Shown: one piece after another, positions 1-6,080 of the stretch
Position numbering within the stretch: position 1 is the first letter of the stretch
How the letters are laid out: every line of letters starts with the position of its first letter
Source: Alphaproteobacteria bacterium
GTDB taxonomy: Bacteria > Pseudomonadota > Alphaproteobacteria > Rhizobiales > Devosiaceae
NCBI GenBank assembly: GCA_013152625.1
Contig: JAADFY010000046.1
Coordinates: 1 to 7,611 of the forward strand
Length of the DNA stretch: 7,611 bases
Direction of reading: 5' to 3'
Position numbers and translations under genes: made by a program
Notes under the pieces: model-generated
Told to the model about the DNA's origin: nothing
Databases searched by the model: none
Seen by the model: only the letters and a program-made list of their open reading frames with translations

Positions 1-971
1 ATTTTCTTGCGCGCCAGAAGGTTCGAAACCGCAACGGTTGGTGCCATCAGCAATCCATCCCCCCCCGCAAAATCGTTGGCCGCCACCGCGCCGCCGGCCA
101 GATAGGCCAGAATGGGCAGCCCGCGTTCTTTCGCCCAGTCCTCGCTGGCCAGCAAAACCGCGGACGCACCATCGGTTAGGGGCGTTGAATTGGCCGCCGT
201 TAACGTGCCCTTGCCCGACTTCTTGTCAAAAGCGGGTTTCATCCCCGCCATCTTTTCCACGCTGGTGTCCGGGCGGATGTTATTGTCGCGCATCACCCCG
301 GCATGGGGCACCACCAGATCATCGTGAAACCCCTGCGTGTAGGAATTTGCCGCATTGATATGGCTGCGATAGGCCAGCTCATCCTGGGCCGCCCGTTCAA
401 TACCCCATTCCCGTGCCATAAGCTCGCAATGCTGGCCCATGGACAGCCCGGTGCGCGGTTCATTCACCGATGGCGCCACCGGTTTTAGTTCGCCAAAGCT
501 GAACCCCTTGAAAACCCCCAGCCGCTGGCCCAGGGTCCGTGCCCGGCTCAGGCCCACCAGCCGGCTTGAGAACTTTGACCCGAACACAATCGGCGAGCCG
601 CTCACCGTGTCCGCGCCCCCTGCAATTGCGCACTCTATTTCCCCGGTGGCAATTTTCGCGCCAAGCGCAATGGCGGCTTGCAAGGAGGTGCCACAGGCAA
701 TTTGCAGCGTTGTGCCCGGCGTTGAAGGGGCAAACCCCGCATTCAGCGCCGCCTCCCGGGCCAGGTTGAAATCCCGCGAATGGCCCAGCACCGCGCCCGC
801 CATGACCTCGTCGATATGGGCACCCTTAAGGGCAAACCGGTCGGCAAGCCCATTGAACGCCCCGGTCAGCATCGACAGATTGCTTTCCTCCACATAGCCC
901 GTATAGGCCCGGCAAAACGGGATGCGGCTCCCACCGACGATTACGACTTTTCGAAGTGAGTTGGTTGCCAT
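1..971 (-). CDS. fadI: 3-ketoacyl-CoA thiolase, FadI-like (C-terminus cut by window edge)
   Basis: This thiolase catalyses the last step of beta-oxidation, splitting 3-ketoacyl-CoA with CoA into acetyl-CoA and a shortened acyl-CoA. The ATG at 971 is preceded by AAGGGA about six bases upstream, overlapping the fadJ stop. The visible 323 residues stay open to the window edge. The nucleophilic cysteine lies in LQIACGTSLQA (Cys93), in the style of E. coli FadI (ACATSFQA). Other FadI-like stretches are AGGAD (118-121 region), GLSMGQHCELMA (175-186), DNNIRP (229-234) and TAANSTPLTDGASAV (258-272), which belongs to the thiolase N-domain end. About 110 residues, including the C-terminal catalytic His and second Cys, should lie beyond position 1; the E. 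coli protein has 436. It is the distal gene of the fadE-fadJ-fadI run and probably forms the trifunctional complex with FadJ. The family call is firm; chain-length preference cannot be read. Confidence 0.94.
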   Translation of the reverse strand, partial: MATNSLRKVVIVGGSRIPFCRAYTGYVEESNLSMLTGAFNGLADRFALKGAHIDEVMAGAVLGHSRDFNLAREAALNAGFAPSTPGTTLQIACGTSLQAAIALGAKIATGEIECAIAGGADTVSGSPIVFGSKFSSRLVGLSRARTLGQRLGVFKGFSFGELKPVAPSVNEPRTGLSMGQHCELMAREWGIERAAQDELAYRSHINAANSYTQGFHDDLVVPHAGVMRDNNIRPDTSVEKMAGMKPAFDKKSGKGTLTAANSTPLTDGASAVLLASEDWAKERGLPILAYLAGGAVAANDFAGGDGLLMAPTVAVSNLLARKK

Positions 972-981
972 GATTTTCCCT

Positions 982-2967
982 TTACGCCTTGCCGTCGGCC
1001 CGGGCCTTCAGCGGCCCGCCCAGAAATGGCGCAAATCCGGTGCCCAGAATGATCCCGATATCGGCCAGATCACGTGAAGCAACGATCCCCTCGGCAACGC
1101 ACAATTCGGCCTCGTCCACCAGGGGCTTGACCAGATCGCGCCCCAGCCCTTCCAGGTCGGCAAATGCCGGGGCGGCATCCTTGCGCACCTTGCCCGCCTG
1201 CCAGGTATAAAAGCCCTCACCGGTTTTGCGTCCCAGCTTGCCCGCCGCCACCAGCCGCGCCAGCCGGCTTTCTTTTGGTACCGGATGGCCAAGTTCTTCG
1301 GCCACATTTTTGGCGATATCGAGCCCGACGGTATCCATGAGTTCGATCGGCCCCATGGGCATGCCGAACGCCACAGCGCCCGCATCAAGCAGTTCCGCGC
1401 TTTCCCCGTTTTCAACCCGGGCCACCGCCGCGATCATGTAGGGCATCAACACGCGATTGACCAAAAAGCCCGGTGCGCTTTTCACCACCACCGGGCTTTT
1501 ACCGATCCCCAGGGCAAACGAGCACCCCGCCGCCACCGCCCTGTCGTCGTTCTTTTCCCCCCGCACCACTTCCACCAGCGGCAGTTGCGCCACCGGATTG
1601 AAAAAATGCAGCCCGATCAGCCGGCCCGGTTTTTTAAGGGCCGTGGCGATTTTTTCCAGCGGTATGGAAGACGTATTGGTGGCCAGAATGGCATGGGCTC
1701 CGGCCTGTTGTTCAAGATCGGCAAACAGGGTGCGTTTGATCTCCAGATTTTCCACAATCGCTTCAATGATTACATCGGCCCGGCCAATGCCCGCCCCCGC
1801 TACATCCATGCGCAACCTCGAAATGGCCGACGCCACCGCCACCGGTTTTTTCAGCCGCTTCTGAAACAGTTTCTTTGCCCGTATGAGAGCCGGCTGGATA
1901 CGCGCCTCATCAAGATCCTGCAACGTGACATCAAGCCCGCGAGAGGCGCACCACGCGGCAATATCGCCCCCCATCACCCCGGCGCCCACCACATGCACCC
2001 GCCGGATCAGCGGCGCATCGGCCCCGCGCGCCCGCTGTTTTTTCAAGCCCTCGCTGAGAAAAAACAACCGCCGCAGATTGACCGCCGTGTCGGACCCCAT
2101 CAGATTTACAAACGGCTCGATTTCCCCCCGGATCATCGCCTCGGGCCGGTCACCGCGCCGCTCAAACAGATCGATGAGGGCAAACGGCGCCGGATAGTGT
2201 TTCCGGTTGGCCTTGGCCGCCGTCCGGGCTGTCATTTTCTGGGCGCTTATGCGCCTCATCGGCCCCATGGCCGGCAGCCGGGCGAAAAACCCCGCACCCT
2301 TTGAGCGCCGCCGGCTCAAAACCGCCTTGCGGCCCTCCCAGCGCAAATTGTCACGATGGGGCACAAGCTTGTCCACCAATCCCATGGCTTTGGCCGCCCG
2401 CGCCACATAGGCCCGCCCGGTCAGCATCGCCGTCATGGCCGCAATCGGCCCCGCTGCCTTAATCGAACGGCCGGTGCCACCGAACCCCGGAAACAGCCCC
2501 AGTTTAACCTCGGGAAACCCAAGCCGGGTTTTATCGGATGCAACCGCGATGCGATAATGACACGCCAGCGCCAGTTCCAGCCCGCCCCCGAGACAAAACC
2601 CGTCAATACACGCCGCAACCGGCGCCTTGAGCTTTTCGATCCGCTCAAACACGGCATGGGTCCGGCGTAACGCTCCGGGCAAAATGGCCGGATCGCTCAT
2701 GGCATCAAATTCGGTCACATCGGCCCCGGCGATAAACCCGCTTTTCTTGCCCGACATGACGACAATACCGACCAGTTCGTCCCCCGCGATCAGGTCCTCG
2801 AACCGCACCACCAGGCTTTCCAACTCGGTAATCGCCTCGGTGCTGAGCACATTGACCGACGCCCCCGGCGTATCGATCACCAGCCAGCCGATTTTTTCAA
2901 AATCGAGATGAAAGCGCCAATGGCGGGTTTTTGGCAGCTTGGGCTGCATGACAAGGGGTTTAGCCAA
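982..2967 (-). CDS. fadJ: Fused enoyl-CoA hydratase / 3-hydroxyacyl-CoA dehydrogenase (FadJ-like alpha subunit)
   Basis: This bifunctional 661-residue protein hydrates trans-2-enoyl-CoA and then oxidises 3-hydroxyacyl-CoA with NAD+. The N-terminal crotonase domain (about 20-210) has the oxyanion-hole stretch FIAGADVTEFD (78-88) and both expected catalytic glutamates: Glu131 in CLGGGLELALA and Glu153 in GFPEVKLG. After a linker, the NAD-binding fold begins at VHVVGAGVMGGDIA (324-337). The dehydrogenase dyad is His454 in GLHFFNPV and Glu466, twelve residues on, as in E. coli FadB. The C-terminal 3HCDH domain starts near SAPGFLVNR (497-505). The start is TTG at 2967: an in-frame TAA lies just upstream, GAGG sits nine bases before the TTG, and the next ATG (2949) has no such site. 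The protein ends at FAPFLGGPLKARADGKA, about 40-50 residues earlier than E. coli FadJ (714) or FadB (729). There is no room for the missing tail, because fadI begins ten bases later. Likely partner: the FadI thiolase. Confidence 0.95.
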   Translation of the reverse strand: MAKPLVMQPKLPKTRHWRFHLDFEKIGWLVIDTPGASVNVLSTEAITELESLVVRFEDLIAGDELVGIVVMSGKKSGFIAGADVTEFDAMSDPAILPGALRRTHAVFERIEKLKAPVAACIDGFCLGGGLELALACHYRIAVASDKTRLGFPEVKLGLFPGFGGTGRSIKAAGPIAAMTAMLTGRAYVARAAKAMGLVDKLVPHRDNLRWEGRKAVLSRRRSKGAGFFARLPAMGPMRRISAQKMTARTAAKANRKHYPAPFALIDLFERRGDRPEAMIRGEIEPFVNLMGSDTAVNLRRLFFLSEGLKKQRARGADAPLIRRVHVVGAGVMGGDIAAWCASRGLDVTLQDLDEARIQPALIRAKKLFQKRLKKPVAVASAISRLRMDVAGAGIGRADVIIEAIVENLEIKRTLFADLEQQAGAHAILATNTSSIPLEKIATALKKPGRLIGLHFFNPVAQLPLVEVVRGEKNDDRAVAAGCSFALGIGKSPVVVKSAPGFLVNRVLMPYMIAAVARVENGESAELLDAGAVAFGMPMGPIELMDTVGLDIAKNVAEELGHPVPKESRLARLVAAGKLGRKTGEGFYTWQAGKVRKDAAPAFADLEGLGRDLVKPLVDEAELCVAEGIVASRDLADIGIILGTGFAPFLGGPLKARADGKA

Positions 2968-2976
2968 TGGAATAGT

Positions 2977-2980
2977 CCTC
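2977..2980 (-). promoter_or_regulatory. Ribosome-binding site selecting the TTG start of fadJ
   Basis: On the minus strand the sequence reads GAGG, then nine bases, then TTG (2967). The next in-frame ATG, at 2949, has only pyrimidine-rich or unrelated sequence upstream. An in-frame TAA lies about 33 bases before the TTG, so no longer N-terminus with a normal start is possible. This supports TTG initiation, though an ATG start six codons later cannot be excluded. Confidence 0.6.
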
Positions 2981-3007
2981 GATATCTGCCCGGATTACTT
3001 TGAAGTC

Positions 3008-5482
3008 CTATTGCGCGGCGGACGTGTTGTCCGCTTTTGCGGTTTCATTCGCCCGATGTGTCACCAGCGCTTCGGGCGCAAAGTCATCCACCCGAATAAC
3101 CCGGTCGGTCACCTCGTCGGCGACCCGCAACAACTCGGCTTCCGCCTCATCGAGCACACCCGCCGCCACCGCGTCTTTTATGGCATCGCGATCCAGCCGC
3201 CGTTCAATAATGCCTTTTTTCAGTGCCCGAATGAACTTGGTTTCCGCTTCCGCCGCCGCGTGCACCTTGATCAACCCGTCTTCCAGCACCCCGGTGACAT
3301 CCTTCGGGTCGTGGCTGACATAGATGCCCTGGGTAAGCCGGTCGCGCTGGGCCGAGGGTTCCAGCACCGCCCGGGCCATTCGCGTATTCTCCCGGTCGCT
3401 GGAACCTTTGGCCCGGCGCCCGAGCGGAAACACCAGGATACCCATGACGAACCGGATGAACGGGTTGGGGAAATTGACAAACACCTCGGCCAGACTGCGC
3501 TCGATGGCAAACACCCGGTCCCGTGCAATCGCCTCCACGATCGGCAGATCTTCGGTGATCCGCCCGTCATCCTCCCACCGTTTTAACACGGTTGAAAGCA
3601 GGTAAAGATCGGACAGAACATCAGCCATGCGCCCCGAAATGCGCTGTTTGCGTTTTAGCGCCCCCCCGAGCAGAACCACCACCCAGTCCGCCACCAGCGC
3701 AAATGACTGGGAATAGCGCCGCAATTGCCGGTGCCAATGGGCTAACGGCCCCGTCGCCCCGCCACCGGCAAATCTCCCCCCTGTCAGATTGTGGGCAAAA
3801 CTGGCCAGAATATTGCGCAACATGAAACCGGAGTGGCCGGCAAACGCGAGGTCAAACTGGCGCACGCCTTCTGAACGGTTCGGGTTCTGGGCGGCGCTGA
3901 TTTCGGCATAAAGAAATGGATGGGCCCGCAACGCCCCTTGCGCGAAGGTAATCAGGGTGCGGGTTAAGATGTTGGCCCCTTCAACAGTGATGGCCACCGG
4001 CACGGTTTGATAACCGGAAAACAGATAGTTTGACGGTCCGTCACAAATCGCCCGGCCCCCGTGCACATCCATGGCGTCATTTAACGCCACCCGCATGGCT
4101 TCGGTCGCCCTGTATTTCAGCAACGCCGAAATCACCGATGGTTTCTGCCCCACATCCACCATCGCCGCTGTCACCGCCCGCGCCGCCTCATATTGATACG
4201 CATTCTTGACCAGTCGGGCGATGGGTTCGGCCACCCCTTCCATAATGCCGATGGGAATACCGAACTGGCGCCGGATTCTTGCATAGGCTGAAGTCGCGCG
4301 CAGGGCGGCCTTGATGGTGGTTGTGCCCACCGCCGGCAGCGAAATCGCCCGGCCTGTGGACAGGCATTCCATCAACATCCGCCACCCCTGACCCACATAG
4401 TCGGTGCCCCCGATGATCCAGTCCATGGGGATGAACACATCTTTGCCGCTGTTGGGTCCGTTCATGAATGCCGAGCGGGACGCATAATGGCGTCGCCCGA
4501 TCTCCACGCCTTTGTGATCGGTGGGAATAAGCGCTAAAGTAATGCCGACCTTTTCGCCCTTGCCCAACAGGTTTTCCGGGTCGCGCAGATTGAACGCTAA
4601 CCCCAAAAGTGTCGCCACCGGCCCCAGGGTGATATAGCGCTTGTCCCAGTTCAGCAGCACACCGAGCACTTTTTTACCCCCGTGCTGACCATGGGTGACC
4701 ACGCCCACATCGCGCATGCCCGCCGCATCGGAACCCGCATGGGGACCGGTCAGGGCAAAGCACGGCACTTCTTTTCCCGTGGCCAGCCGGCGCAGATATT
4801 TCTCTTTTTGCGATTTGGTGCCGTACTTCTCCAACAGTTCCCCCGGCCCCAGCGAGTTCGGCACCATCACCGTAATCCCCGCCGATGCGGACCTCGAAGC
4901 AATTTTTGACACCACCATGGACTGAGCCTGGGCGGAAAACCCCAGCCCCCCGTGTTCCCGCCCGATCAGCATGCCCAGGAACCCTTTGTCCTTCAGGAAT
5001 TGCCAGACCTCGGGCGGCATATCGATGCGATTGTGCCTTATGTCCCAGTCGTTGATCATTTCGCACAATTGTTCGGTCGGACCGTCTAAAAAAGCCTGTT
5101 CTTCGGCGGAAAGGGTCAGTTTCGGAATATCACCCAGAACGGTAAAATCGGGCCGCCCGGAAAACAGTTCCGCATCCCACCCGATGGTACCCGCATCGAG
5201 CGCCTCCTGCTCGGTCTGGGAAATGCGCGGCAATATCCGGCGCACCGCATCATAAATCGGCCCGGTCAGAACCAGGCGCCGAACCGCCGGAATGCCCAAA
5301 AGAACCAGCACAAGACCGGGCAACAGGGCCAGAACCCAACCCCCCGCACCCGCCCCGCCGGACAAGAGCTGACCGGCAGCTCCCAGAGCGATAAACACCA
5401 CCCCCCAGATCAGAAGGGGCGTTTCGGTCAGCGCCAGAGCCAGAAAACTCAGTACAACAATGCCAGGTAAAAAAAGCGCCAT
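3008..5482 (-). CDS. fadE: Membrane-anchored long-chain acyl-CoA dehydrogenase FadE
   Basis: This FAD-dependent enzyme makes the first oxidation of beta-oxidation, acyl-CoA to trans-2-enoyl-CoA. It is 824 residues long, close to the 814 of E. coli FadE and twice a usual acyl-CoA dehydrogenase. Two or three hydrophobic helices (about 4-20, 22-42 and 47-64, joined by a Gly/Ala-rich turn) should anchor it in the inner membrane. The dehydrogenase core follows: EEQAFLDGP (127-135), VPNSLGPGELL (207-217), the flavin/substrate loop CFALTGPHAGSDA (241-253), NWDKRYITLGP (278-288), EIGRRHY (327-333) and AYARIRRQFGIPIG (399-412). The catalytic base is Glu501 in AITVEGANILTR. From about 520 onward is the FadE-specific C-terminal region, with GGALKRKQRISGRMADVLSDLY (606-627). 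It starts at ATG 5482 behind GGTGG and is followed after 40 bases by fadJ. It probably leads the fadE-fadJ-fadI operon. I am confident of the family. Confidence 0.97.
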   Translation of the reverse strand: MALFLPGIVVLSFLALALTETPLLIWGVVFIALGAAGQLLSGGAGAGGWVLALLPGLVLVLLGIPAVRRLVLTGPIYDAVRRILPRISQTEQEALDAGTIGWDAELFSGRPDFTVLGDIPKLTLSAEEQAFLDGPTEQLCEMINDWDIRHNRIDMPPEVWQFLKDKGFLGMLIGREHGGLGFSAQAQSMVVSKIASRSASAGITVMVPNSLGPGELLEKYGTKSQKEKYLRRLATGKEVPCFALTGPHAGSDAAGMRDVGVVTHGQHGGKKVLGVLLNWDKRYITLGPVATLLGLAFNLRDPENLLGKGEKVGITLALIPTDHKGVEIGRRHYASRSAFMNGPNSGKDVFIPMDWIIGGTDYVGQGWRMLMECLSTGRAISLPAVGTTTIKAALRATSAYARIRRQFGIPIGIMEGVAEPIARLVKNAYQYEAARAVTAAMVDVGQKPSVISALLKYRATEAMRVALNDAMDVHGGRAICDGPSNYLFSGYQTVPVAITVEGANILTRTLITFAQGALRAHPFLYAEISAAQNPNRSEGVRQFDLAFAGHSGFMLRNILASFAHNLTGGRFAGGGATGPLAHWHRQLRRYSQSFALVADWVVVLLGGALKRKQRISGRMADVLSDLYLLSTVLKRWEDDGRITEDLPIVEAIARDRVFAIERSLAEVFVNFPNPFIRFVMGILVFPLGRRAKGSSDRENTRMARAVLEPSAQRDRLTQGIYVSHDPKDVTGVLEDGLIKVHAAAEAETKFIRALKKGIIERRLDRDAIKDAVAAGVLDEAEAELLRVADEVTDRVIRVDDFAPEALVTHRANETAKADNTSAAQ

Positions 5483-5530
5483 ATCACCACCCGCAAATCA
5501 AAAATCGTCGCTAGCGCCAGATGTGCACCT

Positions 5531-5549
5531 TTGCGCGCCTGTTGCGCAA
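5531..5549. promoter_or_regulatory. Candidate operator: TTGCGC-N7-GCGCAA palindrome upstream of fadE
   Basis: TTGCGC (5531-5536) and GCGCAA (5544-5549) form a 6-7-6 inverted repeat. The right half, TTGCGCAA (5542-5549), is itself an 8-base palindrome, so TTGCGC also recurs as a direct repeat at 11-base spacing. The site lies about 50-67 bases upstream of the fadE start, where a TetR- or GntR-type repressor would commonly sit. I cannot match it to a known fatty-acid regulator consensus. In a GC-rich genome such short repeats can occur by chance. Confidence 0.3.
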
Positions 5550-5573
5550 GTGCGGTGTTGGCACAGGCCGACG

Positions 5574-5844
5574 CTTAGGTCACGGACTCATAAACGGGGG
5601 CGATATGGCGCTTCAATTGGCAAGAATATGCACGAAGAAGGGCGAAAAGCGGGTCTATATCCCGGTTGAGCCCTTCGACATAGCAGATTGCAGCCAATTG
5701 AGCGGTCAAAAGACTATGGCCAATTTGCCCACCTAATGTGTACCAAGAACTTGAAAACCATTTGGTTTCCATCGCTCTTGCGCCTGTTATGTGAACAAAT
5801 TGGCTCATACCATTTCATCTCCGTTTATGAGTCCGTGACCAAAG
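5574..5844. repeat. Inverted-repeat-bounded segment, candidate MITE or decayed insertion element
   Basis: The left arm at 5574-5597 and the right arm at 5821-5844 are inverted copies matching at 23 of 24 bases. The core of 20 (5578-5597 against 5821-5840) is perfect, beginning GGTCACGGACTCATAAAC on the left. Inside the arms the match decays, though ATGG...CAATT-like pieces still align loosely. The roughly 220 bases between them are visibly AT-richer than the fad genes, and AATTGG/CCAATT occurs four times (5615, 5694, 5720, 5798). No transposase is encoded and I find no clear target-site duplication. A non-autonomous or degenerate transposable element fits best. A very large stem-loop or paired regulator sites are the alternatives. 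Confidence 0.55.
5753..5770. repeat. Short palindrome AAACCA-TT-TGGTTT
   Basis: AAACCA (5755-5760) and TGGTTT (5763-5768) are perfect inverted copies around a TT centre. The G at 5753 and C at 5770 also pair after one mismatch. The site has the shape of a TetR-family operator. It loosely recalls the AAAC...GTTT pattern of PsrA-type fatty-acid regulators, but the spacing does not fit that consensus. It lies within the inverted-repeat segment, so it may belong to the element rather than to fad control. Confidence 0.3.
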
Positions 5845-5874
5845 GTCAACAAACTGCCCTTAAAGTCAACAAAC
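5845..5874. repeat. Direct repeat GTCAACAAAC, two copies 20 bp apart
   Basis: GTCAACAAAC occurs at 5845-5854 and again at 5865-5874, exactly 20 bases start to start, about two helical turns. With the preceding A-rich bases, 12 of 14 positions agree. Two same-face copies between divergent promoters suggest a pair of binding sites for one regulator. Read on the minus strand each copy contains TTGAC, a -35-like hexamer, but no good -10 follows at the right distance. The pair begins immediately outside the right arm of the inverted repeat. Confidence 0.4.
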
Positions 5875-5966
5875 CCGTGCCGCCGGAAAATTCACATAAC
5901 CCGGCCAACCCGTCCTCCCGCTGTATATGGTGGCATTGTGCATAGATTAAAACCCGGGTCATTTAA

Positions 5967-5995
5967 TTGACGCTTACGTCGCCAGCCGACATAGT
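5967..5995 (+). promoter_or_regulatory. Candidate sigma-70-type promoter for fadD
   Basis: TTGACG (5967-5972) matches the -35 consensus at five of six bases. After a 17-base spacer, CATAGT (5990-5995) matches the -10 consensus at four of six. Transcription would begin near 6002, giving a leader of roughly 80 bases before the fadD start. An 8-base palindrome, ACCCGGGT (5952-5959), lies just upstream of the -35. This is the best-scoring promoter pair I found by eye on the plus strand. Confidence 0.45.
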
Positions 5996-6064
5996 GTCGC
6001 CGGGCGCCAGCGCCAGGGACCAACCGGCCGGACATGGCCGAAAAAGGCCTGACGCCGGCAAAAT

Positions 6065-6070
6065 GGGAGG
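6065..6070 (+). promoter_or_regulatory. Ribosome-binding site for the GTG start of fadD
   Basis: GGGAGG lies ten bases before the GTG at 6081. It is a strong Shine-Dalgarno sequence, and it decides the start because no ATG near the expected N-terminus is in frame. The first in-frame ATG comes at codon 50, inside the conserved domain. Confidence 0.75.
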
Positions 6071-6080
6071 ACCAATCCAC

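Larger units (their letters stand above)
5483..6080. promoter_or_regulatory. Divergent fadE/fadD intergenic region (about 600 bp, no convincing gene)
   Basis: This region separates the divergent starts of fadE (5482, minus) and fadD (6081, plus) and must hold both promoters unless transcription comes from elsewhere. Reading across from the fadE side, it contains a TTGCGC palindrome (5531-5549), an inverted-repeat-bounded AT-richer segment (5574-5844), a spaced direct repeat (5845-5874), an ACCCGGGT palindrome (5952-5959) and a candidate fadD promoter (5967-5995). Only short open frames of under about 90 codons occur, none with a recognisable family. I see no convincing -10/-35 pair for fadE. 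At about 600 bases it is long for two divergent metabolic genes, and the inserted segment explains much of the length. Confidence 0.7.

Noticed and set aside
439..897. 152-codon plus-strand open frame opposite fadI
   Set aside because: It is antisense to the conserved thiolase core, including the active-site cysteine region, and has no independent support.
1285..2304. 339-codon plus-strand open frame antisense to fadJ
   Set aside because: It lies entirely opposite the well-supported fadJ, is rich in His/Arg/Pro as expected from reading GC-rich coding DNA backwards, and shows no known domain.
2939..3586. 215-codon plus-strand open frame antisense to the fadJ/fadE junction
   Set aside because: It overlaps the fadE C-terminus and fadJ N-terminus on the other strand and has no ribosome-binding site or recognisable motif; it is a shadow of the GC-rich coding strand.
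5574..5844. Reading the inverted repeat as a rho-independent terminator or CRISPR-like repeat
   Set aside because: The arms are 223 bases apart, with no T-tract and no repeated spacer structure, and both flanking genes point away from it, so no terminator is needed here.
5688..5945. 85-codon plus-strand open frame in the intergenic region
   Set aside because: It crosses the right arm of the inverted repeat and the direct repeats and has no clear ribosome-binding site or homology signal; treated as chance.
5987..5999. CGAC-N5-GTCG inverted repeat near the fadD promoter
   Set aside because: Only four paired bases per arm; too short to separate from chance in GC-rich DNA.
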